A stretch of DNA of 64,000 nt from CBDEGK01 sp965237855 (lineage in GTDB: Bacteria; Pseudomonadota; Gammaproteobacteria; Pseudomonadales; Halieaceae). Where the stretch lies: assembly GCA_965237855.1 (NCBI GenBank), contig CBDEGK010000004.1:1-64000 (forward strand). The letters run 5' to 3'. Numbering within the stretch: the first letter of the stretch is position 1; each line of letters opens with the position of its first letter. The translations under genes and the position numbers were made by a program. A model generated the notes under the pieces. That model saw only the letters and a program-made list of their open reading frames with translations. It was not told the DNA's origin and searched no databases. Below, one piece after another: positions 8,020 to 16,351 of the stretch.

Positions 8020-8811
8020 TTAGCGGGCGAGATGATTAAGGTAAGCCGCAATGCGCACGCTGGATTGCTGCAGCCGCTGATCTAAGACCGGCTGGGCCTG
8101 TTGGATGTATTCGTCGGAGATGGTGCTGCGGTAGCTGTAAACCAGTGAGCGCAGCGCTCTACTCTCTTCGATCCAGATACCTGGGTCGATATTATCTTTG
8201 TCCGCCAGCGTTGCCGCGGAAACGTCTTTCCTCAAGTGTGCCAGCCATTGGTCGCGGTTCCAGCCCCGTTCATAGATCAGGCCCGAATCCCACAGCCGGT
8301 GCAAATTGGTGGTTTTGCCGCGGTGTTTCACTTTGACCTTATTGCCACCCAGGTCCTTGCCATTGCCCACGTGCAGAGGTTGATGCAGGTCGCCGACGAG
8401 ATGTATCGAGAAGCGCAGGGCTAATTGCTTCTCCGCGTGGGAGCTGTTCGGATCTTGCAGGATTGCTTTGAATTGTTTGAGCGCAGTGACGGCATCACCC
8501 TTGGATGGCGCCTTGCTAATATCGTAGTGACTGCCATCGGCTACCGTCACATAGTGAAAAGGTTTCGCCGTTTTTTGCCAGAACTGATTGGGATTGCTGC
8601 GCATACGGTCGGCCCAGGTGGACATGTCTGCCAGTGATTCACCGGGCACTAGTTCATCCAGCATGTCCCGGGCCTGGGCATTGAGCCAGCGCTGTGCCAA
8701 CTCGGCGGGTACTTCGTGACCCAGGGGTCCCCAGGCATTAGCCGGTACACAGAGAACGCTAAGAATAGCCAGCCGTGTTGCCATAAGAGCCGCCCTCACA
8801 GCCGCCCTCAC
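8020..8811 (-). CDS. Secreted S1/P1-type zinc nuclease
   Basis: This 263-residue protein belongs to the S1/P1 family of trinuclear-zinc nucleases that cut single-stranded RNA and DNA at the 3' side. After a signal peptide (LAILSVLCVPANA) the mature protein begins AWGPLGHE, giving the N-terminal Trp and first His ligands. STWADRMRS, PFHYV, HLVGDLHQPLHVG and NLHRLWDSGLI supply the remaining His and Asp ligands. The GTG start at 8811 overlaps the upstream stop codon by four bases and has AAGGA upstream; an ATG at 8784 is an alternative. Both starts flank an exact 12-base tandem duplication (8788-8811). It is the last gene of an apparent operon with metabolic enzymes, which is an odd place for a nuclease; nutrient scavenging is a plausible role. 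Confidence 0.9.
   Translation of the reverse strand: MRAAVRAALMATRLAILSVLCVPANAWGPLGHEVPAELAQRWLNAQARDMLDELVPGESLADMSTWADRMRSNPNQFWQKTAKPFHYVTVADGSHYDISKAPSKGDAVTALKQFKAILQDPNSSHAEKQLALRFSIHLVGDLHQPLHVGNGKDLGGNKVKVKHRGKTTNLHRLWDSGLIYERGWNRDQWLAHLRKDVSAATLADKDNIDPGIWIEESRALRSLVYSYRSTISDEYIQQAQPVLDQRLQQSSVRIAAYLNHLAR
8788..8811 (-). repeat. Exact 12-bp tandem duplication over the nuclease start codon
   Basis: The minus strand reads GTGAGGGCGGCT twice without a break. The copies encode MRAA and VRAA, and each offers a GTG start, with an ATG 3 bases after the second copy. The duplication keeps the frame and changes only the region before the signal peptide. It places a GAGGG stretch before the ATG at 8784, so it could add or shift a ribosome-binding site. 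Confidence 0.85.
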
Positions 8812-9974
8812 AATTGTCCTTCAACAGCTCTCACAAAAATGGCACTGTATTGCGCGGCATCAAAAGTGATGGGATTGCCACCGGCGCTGGGATCGGCAAC
8901 GGCCATCTGCCCTATTCGCTCTGCCTGCGCCGCATCGATGCCGATGTCTCTGAGTGTATGAGGGATGTGTACGGTCTCGCGCAGCCCTAATACCCAGTCG
9001 AGGAAGTCGCCATAGCTGGCCGGTAAACCCAGGTAGCCCGCCGCGGAGCTCAATTGCTGGCTAATTGCGCTTTCGTTGGCCCGCAAAACATAGGGCATCA
9101 GGATTGCATTCAATAAGCCATGATGAGCGTCGTACAGCGCACCAAGGGGATGGGCCAGGGCGTGCATACCCCCCAATCCCCGTTGAAACGCCGTGGCCCC
9201 CATGCTGGAAGCCACCAGCATTTGCGTACGCGCCTCGATGTTGTCGCCATTCGTCACCGCAATCGGAAGATTATCCTTCACCAGCTTCATACCCTGCAGC
9301 GCTATGCCCTCTGCCATGGGATGATAGTGCGGTGCACACCAGGCCTCCAGGTTGTGGGACAGGGCATCCATACCGGTGGCTGCCGTGAGATGCGCCGGCA
9401 ATGCCAGGGTCAATTCCGGATCCAATACCACCGCCACCGGCAACATGCGCGGATGCCAGATAATTTTCTTCAGCTGCAGTTGTTCCTGGATAATGAGTGC
9501 AGCGCGGCCCACTTCTGAGCCGGTACCCGCGGTGGTTGGTACGGCGATAACCGGCGCAATTTTGCTATCATCGGCATTAAACCAGTCTCCCTCACTGTCT
9601 TCACAATCCCACAGGGACTTCTCCTGTTGGGCGACGAAGGCGATCGCTTTGCCCGCGTCAAGGGCGGAGCCGCCACCGAGGGCAATCACACCATCGTGAC
9701 GGCCCTCTCGAAAAACCGCGGCGCCCTCCTCCACATTCCTGCCTGTGGGATTACCCTGCACGCCGCTGAACATTGCCACTTGCGTACCACCGGCACGTAT
9801 CCGTTCCAGTAAATCCTGGATGATGGCTAAGTCAGCCAGGCCCGGATCGGTCACCACCAGGGGATGTTGCATAGCGTGCGCGGCGCACAATGATGCAATG
9901 TCGGAGCGGCGCCCTACCCCTAGCTTAACCTGGGTTGGGTAATTCCAATCGGCGCGATGCTCAATTTCTGCCAT
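8808..9974 (-). CDS. Iron-containing alcohol dehydrogenase
   Basis: This 388-residue group III alcohol dehydrogenase has the NAD-binding VIALGGGSALDAGKAIAF loop and PTTAGTGSEVG. Its metal-binding region TGMDALSHNLEAWC, with a later HALAHPLGALYDAHHG, carries the Asp and three His ligands of the Fe or Zn site. It would interconvert an alcohol and an aldehyde with NAD(P). The ATG (TAATG) overlaps the stop of the glutamine-synthetase-like gene by one base, and its own stop overlaps the nuclease start, so the three genes are translationally coupled. The partner genes suggest oxidation of an amino-alcohol or aldehyde intermediate. The substrate is unknown. Confidence 0.88.
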   Translation of the reverse strand: MAEIEHRADWNYPTQVKLGVGRRSDIASLCAAHAMQHPLVVTDPGLADLAIIQDLLERIRAGGTQVAMFSGVQGNPTGRNVEEGAAVFREGRHDGVIALGGGSALDAGKAIAFVAQQEKSLWDCEDSEGDWFNADDSKIAPVIAVPTTAGTGSEVGRAALIIQEQLQLKKIIWHPRMLPVAVVLDPELTLALPAHLTAATGMDALSHNLEAWCAPHYHPMAEGIALQGMKLVKDNLPIAVTNGDNIEARTQMLVASSMGATAFQRGLGGMHALAHPLGALYDAHHGLLNAILMPYVLRANESAISQQLSSAAGYLGLPASYGDFLDWVLGLRETVHIPHTLRDIGIDAAQAERIGQMAVADPSAGGNPITFDAAQYSAIFVRAVEGQL

Positions 9975-11350
9975 TAAATAATCTCGAAGTAACGGGCCAG
10001 TTCCCAGTCGCTGATGTGCTTGCGGCACTCCTGTTCTTCCCACAAGCGGGTACGGGAGAAATGTTCCACGAAAGCATCCCCAAACAAAGCCCTCGCGGTG
10101 GTGGAGCGTGACAGGCTACGAGCCGCCTCGCCGAGGCTCTGCGGCAGGGCCAGTTCAGCTGGGTGATCTTGCTCATACGCATTCCCCACACAAGCTGGCG
10201 TGGGTTCCAAACCCTGCTCAATACCGTGTAAGCCGGCGCCGATGACGGCAGCCAGGGCGATATGGGGATTGGCATCCGCTGCTGTCAGGCGATGCTCAAC
10301 CCGTTGCGACTTGGCGCTGCCGGGAATAACCCGTAACGCAGTCGTTCGATTGTCGACACCCCAGCTGGCCGATGTCGGCGCCCAGAAACCGGGCACCATT
10401 CGCGAGTACGCGTTCACCGTCGGCGCCAGCATTGCCGTCAGCTCGGGCATTAATTGCTGCAGGCCGGCGACAAACTGCTGTTGCAGTGTCGTCATACCGT
10501 GCTCGCGATCGCCGTCGTAAAAGAGTGATGCACCGGTAGCATTATTCTGTAGCGATACATGAATATGCCCGCTCTGGCCGGGATAATCGTTTGACCACTT
10601 GGCCATGAAGGTGGCCATCATGTCGCGGCGCTGGGCCCATACCTTGGTGAAAGTTTTGAACAAGGCCGCCTTGTCCGCGGCCGCTTCGGCAGCGTCGACC
10701 GCGATAGCGGCCTCGAGTACGCCCGGGCCGGTTTCGGTGTGCAGGCCCTCGAGCGGGAAGTCCATTTGTTCGCTGAGCTCCAGCAGTTCCCTGTACCAGT
10801 CCGCATGCACAGAACTTCGTAATACGGAGTAGCCAAAGAATCCCGGGGTGGCCGGTTGTAGGTTCTGGAAGTGTTTTTCCCGGACACTGTCCGGGGACTC
10901 GTCGAACAGGAAGAACTCGTATTCCAGCGCGGCCTTGCAGGCAATACCCATGGCATCGGCCTTTTCCAGTGTCCGCCGCAGTAGCGCCCGTGGGCAGAAA
11001 GCCTCTGCATCCTCGGCAAACTCGGCCAGGAACAGCAACATGTTGGGCTCAAAGGTTATCTCGCGACAACTGCCGGGCAGTATCCTAACCGGGGCATCCG
11101 GGTAGCCCGTGTGCCAGCCAGTGTATTCAACCGCGGGGTTTTCATAGAGCTGGTCGTGGCTATCCCAGCCCAGTACCACGTCACAAAAGCCGAAGCCGTT
11201 GTCGAGTGCAGAAAAGAATTTTTCCCGGCTCATGTACTTGCCGCGCATCACACCATCGATATCAAATACACCGACTTTAATGTGGCTCAGCCCGCGCTGC
11301 TCCACAATGGTTTTGGCATCTGCAACCGTGTTGACCGATCTGGCATCCAT
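9974..11350 (-). CDS. Glutamine-synthetase-family ligase (possible gamma-glutamyl-amine ligase)
   Basis: At 458 residues this has the length of PuuA/GlnA-like enzymes. Active-site blocks are visible: ALEYEFFLFD and GPGVLEAAI (metal Glu), SGHIHVSL (His), DNRTTALRVI (Arg) and VEHRLTAADANPHIALAA. The N-terminal beta-grasp part (VGVFDIDGVMRGKYM) differs from housekeeping GlnA. Members of this branch ligate glutamate to amines (PuuA type) in amine catabolism, although some have other roles. It starts with an ATG after GAGGA, 2 bases after the epimerase stop, and is followed by an alcohol dehydrogenase. The combination suggests breakdown of an amine or amino-alcohol, but the substrate cannot be read from the sequence. 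Confidence 0.82.
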   Translation of the reverse strand: MDARSVNTVADAKTIVEQRGLSHIKVGVFDIDGVMRGKYMSREKFFSALDNGFGFCDVVLGWDSHDQLYENPAVEYTGWHTGYPDAPVRILPGSCREITFEPNMLLFLAEFAEDAEAFCPRALLRRTLEKADAMGIACKAALEYEFFLFDESPDSVREKHFQNLQPATPGFFGYSVLRSSVHADWYRELLELSEQMDFPLEGLHTETGPGVLEAAIAVDAAEAAADKAALFKTFTKVWAQRRDMMATFMAKWSNDYPGQSGHIHVSLQNNATGASLFYDGDREHGMTTLQQQFVAGLQQLMPELTAMLAPTVNAYSRMVPGFWAPTSASWGVDNRTTALRVIPGSAKSQRVEHRLTAADANPHIALAAVIGAGLHGIEQGLEPTPACVGNAYEQDHPAELALPQSLGEAARSLSRSTTARALFGDAFVEHFSRTRLWEEQECRKHISDWELARYFEII

Positions 11351-11352
11351 AG

Positions 11353-12456
11353 TCAGTCCTCGAATTCCTGTTGGCTCCTGGCTCTGCCGCCGGGGCCACT
11401 GTAGGCCAAGCCGATTCCCGGCGGGGTACTGAATACTACCTTACCCAGCTGCTCCTGTGCGTCTTGCCAGCATCTGACCAGCTCATCTTCGGCAGCATAA
11501 TCGAAAGGGTCTTCCAACACCCATTCCTCGGTGCCACCGCTGGTCGGCGGATTCGTTACCAGCCAGTCAACCGTGCGCTGCAGTGCCTGTACTGGTGCCA
11601 CTTTGTCGCGATAGCCCAGGTCGGCGCGAATCGCAGCCGTATCCTGTACCCGGTGGGTTGTCAGCGGTTGCATCACCAGGGGCCGCGTACAGGGCGCCTG
11701 CTCGTAGGGCATGTTGATAATCTGCATGTCGCTGTCCATGTGCGCAATGATGATCTCGGTGACCTGTCGCAGGCTCAGCACCTGGTCATCGGCCACGTTG
11801 TAAATTTTGCCCTGGCTGCTCTCCGGATGATCTACTGCCAGCAACAGCGCATGGGCGACATTCTCCGCGTAGCCGAAACTGTGCAGGGTCAGGCCCCCAT
11901 CCGGCAAAATGATATGAGGTCGACCATCCAGTATGCGTTTGACGATCAGCCACTCCCGCGGCACCAATTGGTAGGGGCCATAGATAAAGGGATAGCGGAA
12001 ATGAGTCGCGGTCGGGATGAGCTCCAACAGTTTTTCCTCGGTGAGGCGAATGCGAAAACCCTTGCTGTCTTCACTGTCCTCTGCCACAACCGGATCCCCC
12101 TCCCGGGTCGGTACCGGTAAGCCCGGCGGCTCAAACAGGTAGGGATTCATATAACCCCGGTAAGCGGGAGCGCCGCCGGCGGATATAAACCTCACCGAAC
12201 GCTCGCTCATGATGCTGGCGATTGCGCGCAGGCGGCCATACATCGCAAAGCACAAGTCGTAGTCACGGCCCTGCAACGCGTCGCGCAAACAGTCTTCATC
12301 ATAGGGGTCGGTGTGAATGTGAAAGACCTGGGACGGAATCTCGTCAATCTCATGGCTGCCCCGGTGCAGGATGTCGACCTGGTAACCTCGTTCCAGCAAA
12401 CCGTTGACGACGAAGTGGCCGGTCGGGCCGGTACCTCCAATAACCAGTGCGCGCAA
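11353..12456 (-). CDS. NAD-dependent epimerase/dehydratase family protein
   Basis: This 367-residue short-chain (extended SDR) protein has the N-terminal nucleotide motif LVIGGTGPTGHFVVNGLL and an RGYQVDILHRG second strand. The catalytic region is not canonical: FRYPFIYGPYQLVP is present but the YxxxK pair is not obvious to me. The chosen start is a TTG at 12456 with GAGG 8 bases upstream, which places the Rossmann motif at residue 3; the longer open frame to 12759 runs through the divergent gene. It heads the run epimerase, ligase, alcohol dehydrogenase, nuclease. A reductase or isomerase step on the same unknown substrate is likely by context. Confidence 0.75.
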   Translation of the reverse strand: MRALVIGGTGPTGHFVVNGLLERGYQVDILHRGSHEIDEIPSQVFHIHTDPYDEDCLRDALQGRDYDLCFAMYGRLRAIASIMSERSVRFISAGGAPAYRGYMNPYLFEPPGLPVPTREGDPVVAEDSEDSKGFRIRLTEEKLLELIPTATHFRYPFIYGPYQLVPREWLIVKRILDGRPHIILPDGGLTLHSFGYAENVAHALLLAVDHPESSQGKIYNVADDQVLSLRQVTEIIIAHMDSDMQIINMPYEQAPCTRPLVMQPLTTHRVQDTAAIRADLGYRDKVAPVQALQRTVDWLVTNPPTSGGTEEWVLEDPFDYAAEDELVRCWQDAQEQLGKVVFSTPPGIGLAYSGPGGRARSQQEFED

Positions 12457-12514
12457 GTGGATATCCTCAGTAGAAGACAGGTATTCTACGGCACCAAAGT
12501 CGAGGAGGTATAGC

Positions 12515-13183
12515 GTGATAACAGGATTTGATCGAATCACTCTCAAGGTGCCGAGCACAAGCGAGGCCTGTGCCGAGTACAGCCAGTTTACCGGCGAGTT
12601 CAGTAACATGGGTGAGGCGATGCTGCTGTCGCTGTCCAACATCGGCATCGTGCTGGAACAGGACCCGTCGGCTGCGCAGGCCCGCATCGGCGGCCTGACC
12701 GTCGTCGCTGAAGAACGCAGTGCCGCCGCCATCGATTCCGGCGCACGCGACATCCCCATCTATTCTATTCCCCAGCGCAAATGCAGTGGCAATAGCGAGC
12801 TGACCGCTACCGGTATTGCTGCGGTCGATCACCTGGTGCTGATGACCCGTGATGCTGACGACTGTATCCGTCTGTTTGGCGAGGAACTGGGTATGCGTCT
12901 GGCACTTGACCAGTTAGTACCCGAATGGGGTGGTCGCATGTTGTTTTTCCGTTGCGGAAAAATGACCCTGGAAGTGATCCACAATCTTGAGGACCCTCCC
13001 GTTCAAGACCAATTCTGGGGTATTACTTATCTCTGCCCTGACCTCGATTTTACGCTGACTCAGCTCGATCAGCGCAGCGTGGAGCATTCAGAAATTCGCG
13101 AGGGCCGCAAACCGGGCACCCGGGTGGCCACCGTAAAGAGCGACACCCTGGGCCTGCCGACCATGCTCATTGAGCCGGTTTAG
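12515..13183 (+). CDS. VOC-family (glyoxalase/dioxygenase-like) protein
   Basis: The 222-residue protein contains two vicinal-oxygen-chelate modules. The C-terminal one is clearer: VDHLVLMTRDADDCIRLFGE, then GGRMLFFRCGKMTLEVIHN, and a final strand ending TMLIEPV. The His at the start of the second module and the Glu in MTLEVI are possible metal ligands. The GTG at 12515-12517 follows a strong GAGGAGG; the open frame upstream overlaps the divergent epimerase and is not used. It is read in the opposite direction to its neighbours. Its end overlaps the CoA-transferase end by four bases. It could be a lyase, isomerase or dioxygenase; the reaction is unknown. Confidence 0.72.
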   Translation: MITGFDRITLKVPSTSEACAEYSQFTGEFSNMGEAMLLSLSNIGIVLEQDPSAAQARIGGLTVVAEERSAAAIDSGARDIPIYSIPQRKCSGNSELTATGIAAVDHLVLMTRDADDCIRLFGEELGMRLALDQLVPEWGGRMLFFRCGKMTLEVIHNLEDPPVQDQFWGITYLCPDLDFTLTQLDQRSVEHSEIREGRKPGTRVATVKSDTLGLPTMLIEPV

Positions 13184-14367
13184 CCGACCACGCCGCTCTC
13201 GCGCAGGGCTGCTATCTCGGTTTCGCTCCGCCCCGCCGCTGCCATGATTTCATCGCTGTGCTGGCCCAGTGCTGATGCCGGTCGTAATGCGGGCGATGGA
13301 GTTGCCAGGAAGTTGGGCGGGTTATTGGGTTCGACCATGGCGCCGGCTGTCGGGTTGTCGATGCGGGCAAAACTGTTGTTGGCAATCATTTGTGGGTGCT
13401 CGGGCAGATCCGCCAGATCCTGGGCTATTGAACAGGGCACGTCGTTGGCTTCCATTGCCGCCATGGCATCCGCTGCCGTGGTCTCTGCCGCACGGCAAAT
13501 GACATCGCGCATTAAATCCATCATGGCTTCGGAGTTGGCGTTGCGATCCGAGATAGTCGCAAACTTTGGATCGCTGGCATCGATACCAAAGGCGGCGCAG
13601 TAGCCGAAAAACTGGGCATCATTGACCGGCGCCGCTGCGCCGTAACCGTCCTTGAACTGCATCAGCCGCACCCCTTTGGCGATGGTCATGCCCTCCTCCG
13701 CGCCCGCTTCGAGAAACGTTGCCACACCGGCCACATCGGCCCACAGAAAACTCACCACCGAATCGACCATGGACAGCTTGATATGTTGACCACCGGCGCC
13801 GCGCTCGCGCGCAAACAGGGCCGCGGAAATAGCCTGGCTGCCGGTTAACGCCGTGGTCTTGTCACAGAACAGTTGGAAATACTGGATGGGTTCACCGGTT
13901 TGCCGGTCGGCCTGGCTCTGGGAGACGCCGGCAAAGGCCTGGATCACGTTGTCGTAGGCGGCCTTACCGCTATTGGGTCCCTTGTCGCCGAAGCCGCACA
14001 CGGATAGATATATCAGCTCCTTGTTGACCTCGCGCAATGCCTCATAGCCAACACCCAGCCGTTCGGCCACACCGGGGCGAAAATTCTCTACCACCACGTC
14101 GGCACTGCGGGCCATGTCTTTAAGCAGGTCTACACCCGCGGCTGACTTGAGATTGATGGCGATTGAGCGTTTGCCACGGTTCACATTGTGGTAGAGCCCG
14201 CTGATGCCATCCTTCATGGAGCTCAGGTAGCGCATGACATCGCCAATGCCCGGGGTTTCGATCTTAATCACATCGGCGCCCTGGTCGGAAAGAATGGTGG
14301 CGGCGCCAGGGCCGGCAATCATGGTGCCCAGGTCGAGTACTGTTACGCCGTGCATGGGTCCGGACAT
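13180..14367 (-). CDS. Class III (CaiB/BaiF) CoA-transferase
   Basis: This 395-residue protein shows the family opening VTVLDLGTMIAGPGAATILSD. It also has GADVIKIETPGIGD, ENFRPGVAERLGVGYEALRE and the catalytic Asp in QLFCDKTTALTGSQA. Such enzymes move CoA between carboxylic acids, for example from succinyl-CoA or an acyl-CoA to a new acid to activate it for catabolism. An ATG follows AGGAG. It lies 25 bases after the oxygenase gene on the same strand, probably as the last gene of nudC-sohB-oxygenase-transferase. The acceptor acid is not known. Confidence 0.9.
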   Translation of the reverse strand: MSGPMHGVTVLDLGTMIAGPGAATILSDQGADVIKIETPGIGDVMRYLSSMKDGISGLYHNVNRGKRSIAINLKSAAGVDLLKDMARSADVVVENFRPGVAERLGVGYEALREVNKELIYLSVCGFGDKGPNSGKAAYDNVIQAFAGVSQSQADRQTGEPIQYFQLFCDKTTALTGSQAISAALFARERGAGGQHIKLSMVDSVVSFLWADVAGVATFLEAGAEEGMTIAKGVRLMQFKDGYGAAAPVNDAQFFGYCAAFGIDASDPKFATISDRNANSEAMMDLMRDVICRAAETTAADAMAAMEANDVPCSIAQDLADLPEHPQMIANNSFARIDNPTAGAMVEPNNPPNFLATPSPALRPASALGQHSDEIMAAAGRSETEIAALRESGVVG

Positions 14368-14392
14368 AGATATCTACTCCTGTTGCTTCTCG

Positions 14393-15304
14393 TTATTTTC
14401 GATAGTGGCTGATCTGTACTTCTTCGCCGTAGTCGCCGTAATCGCCCTGTGCACGTAAATCGCGAAATTCCCGCCAGGGCACTGATCGGTATTTCGGATC
14501 AACTGCACAGGGGTCGATGACCGCATCGTAGGATGGGTTTAGAAAATAGGCAATGCTGTAACGGCTCGCTTCGGTACTGGCCAACACCCGGTGCAGCGGT
14601 GCGCAATAGGTATCGTTGCTCCACACCTGCATCATATCGCCCACATTGATGGTGAAGGCGCCTGCCAGGGGCGGCACCGTATGCCACGCTTTATCGTGGA
14701 AAACTTGTAAACCGGCATACTGATCCTGCATCAACACGGTCAAGGCGCCGGCATCGGTGTGCTCACTGATACCCAGCTCGGCCAGCGGCGCGTCAGCGGT
14801 TGTTTCAGCTTCATCAGGCACCTCGCAAGGATAGTAATTCAGACGGCAAAAACTACTGTGGTCATTGGCAAAGCATCGCGCTATTCCCTCTGGCTCACAA
14901 GCGAGGCTGGTGGTGATCAGCCCCAACAGTCTCATCGACAGCAGCTGTACTTGTTCAGCGTAGCGCTCCAGTGTGTCGCGAAAGGTGGGTAGCGCCTCGG
15001 GCCAGGGCGCGTCTTCCAGGGGGCTGAAATCGAAGATTTCCTTGCGATCGCGGGAGTTTTTGGTCAACTCGCGGTCATAAAAACCCCAGGGCTGATCGAG
15101 GTCGCGCTCGAGTGCTTTCTTGACCGCAGTATCCATCTGGAAAAACTGGCAGCTGTGCGCGTGGGCGGCCTCGCATAGCTGTGGATCAAAGCCATGGCCG
15201 ATGAGATTAAAGAAGCCCCAATCTCGACAGGCATCCCGCAGTGCTGCCTGCACTTGCTCTGCTGGCAGAGCAAGATCGACAACAGGGAAATGGCTGGAGG
15301 TCAC
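14393..15304 (-). CDS. 2-oxoglutarate/Fe(II)-type oxygenase, isopenicillin-N-synthase-like
   Basis: The 303-residue protein has the DIOX_N-like opening and then the double-stranded beta-helix core. The Fe(II) triad is visible as HTD in ISEHTDAGALTVLMQD and the distal His in PLHRVLAS. RYSIAYFLNP carries the Arg that binds the 2-oxoglutarate carboxylate. Relatives hydroxylate or desaturate small molecules. It starts with GTG, 6 bases after the sohB stop, and is followed closely by a CoA-transferase, suggesting oxidation and then activation of an organic acid. The natural substrate is unknown, and the pairing with sohB/nudC may simply be operon packing. Confidence 0.85.
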   Translation of the reverse strand: MTSSHFPVVDLALPAEQVQAALRDACRDWGFFNLIGHGFDPQLCEAAHAHSCQFFQMDTAVKKALERDLDQPWGFYDRELTKNSRDRKEIFDFSPLEDAPWPEALPTFRDTLERYAEQVQLLSMRLLGLITTSLACEPEGIARCFANDHSSFCRLNYYPCEVPDEAETTADAPLAELGISEHTDAGALTVLMQDQYAGLQVFHDKAWHTVPPLAGAFTINVGDMMQVWSNDTYCAPLHRVLASTEASRYSIAYFLNPSYDAVIDPCAVDPKYRSVPWREFRDLRAQGDYGDYGEEVQISHYRK

Positions 15305-15310
15305 GGCCGC

Positions 15311-16351
15311 TCAGAATGGCCAGCGGGCCTGGCCTTGTTGCCACAGCTTCAACAGCCCGCGCTGAACCGCGCCTTCAGCGGCGATGCCGAGCTTTTCCTG
15401 CCAGCCTTTTTTCAGGACATGCCTTACCTCAAACACATCGCGATCCGTCAGCGCAGTCTGCACATAGCTATCGCTGGTCAGCAGTTCATCGACCAGGCCC
15501 CTGTCCAAAGCCTGCTGGCCATACCAGACCTCCCCGGTCGCGACCCCGTCGATAGATAACTGGGGACGATGCTCTGATACAAACTGTTTGAAAAGAACAT
15601 GTGTGTCCTCGAGGTCTTGTTGCAACTTGGCGCGATCTTCATCGGTGTTCTCGCCAAACATGGTCACGGTACGTTTATACTCACCCGCCGTATGTTGCTC
15701 GAAATCAACATTGGCCTTCTTCAGTAAACGGTGAAAGTTTGGCAGTTGAGCCAGCACGCCAATACTGCCGATAAGGGCAAAGGGTGCGGCCAGTATGCGA
15801 TCGCCCACACAGGCCATCATGTAGCCCCCACTGGCGGCCACCTTGTCGACAGAAATTAACAAGGGTACGCCGGCATCCCGAATACGCTGCAGCTGGCTGG
15901 CAGCAAAGCCATAGCTGTGAACCATGCCGCCACCACTTTCCAGTTTGACCAGGATTTCGTCATCGGCCGAAGCCACATTGAGAACCGCGCTGATTTCCTC
16001 GCGCAAGTCCTCGGTGGCGCTGGCTTTGATATCACCGTCAAAATGCAACACATAGAGGCGATGGCGTTCATCAGGCTGCTTGCGCTTCTTATTCTCCTTG
16101 TCCTCTTTTTTGTGGTCCTTTTTCTTTTGCTTCTGCAACGCCTTGAAGGCATGTTCATCGAGAATTTCTGATTCCATGAATTCAGTGAACATCTCGTAAC
16201 GCTCATTGAGCTTGCGAATTTCCATGTGGCCTTCGGGGCTTCCGCGAGTGCGCTGCCCCATGGCCATGGTAAAGCCGACCACCACCAGGATGGCGACCAC
16301 CAGGGTGATCGCCTGGGCCAGGAACAAGCCGTATTCGTATAAAAACTCCAC
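15311..16351 (-). CDS. sohB: Inner-membrane serine protease SohB
   Basis: This 346-residue S49-family protease has an N-terminal membrane anchor (ITLVVAILVVVGFTMAM). A lysine-rich linker (about residues 70-95) follows, then the catalytic domain. The nucleophile Ser lies in VDKVAASGGYMMAC and the catalytic Lys in AGEYKRTVTMFGE; LESGGGMVHSYGFAASQLQ matches E. coli SohB closely. It would degrade signal peptides or damaged envelope proteins. Start is GTG, sharing one base with the nudC stop (TAGTG), so translation is probably coupled. Length and order are normal. Confidence 0.93.
   Translation of the reverse strand: MEFLYEYGLFLAQAITLVVAILVVVGFTMAMGQRTRGSPEGHMEIRKLNERYEMFTEFMESEILDEHAFKALQKQKKKDHKKEDKENKKRKQPDERHRLYVLHFDGDIKASATEDLREEISAVLNVASADDEILVKLESGGGMVHSYGFAASQLQRIRDAGVPLLISVDKVAASGGYMMACVGDRILAAPFALIGSIGVLAQLPNFHRLLKKANVDFEQHTAGEYKRTVTMFGENTDEDRAKLQQDLEDTHVLFKQFVSEHRPQLSIDGVATGEVWYGQQALDRGLVDELLTSDSYVQTALTDRDVFEVRHVLKKGWQEKLGIAAEGAVQRGLLKLWQQGQARWPF

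Noticed and set aside
11371..12120. A long plus-strand open frame opposite the epimerase gene
   Set aside because: It lies entirely inside a well-supported gene on the other strand, has no recognisable domain and no ribosome-binding site. GC-rich antisense frames of this kind are common.
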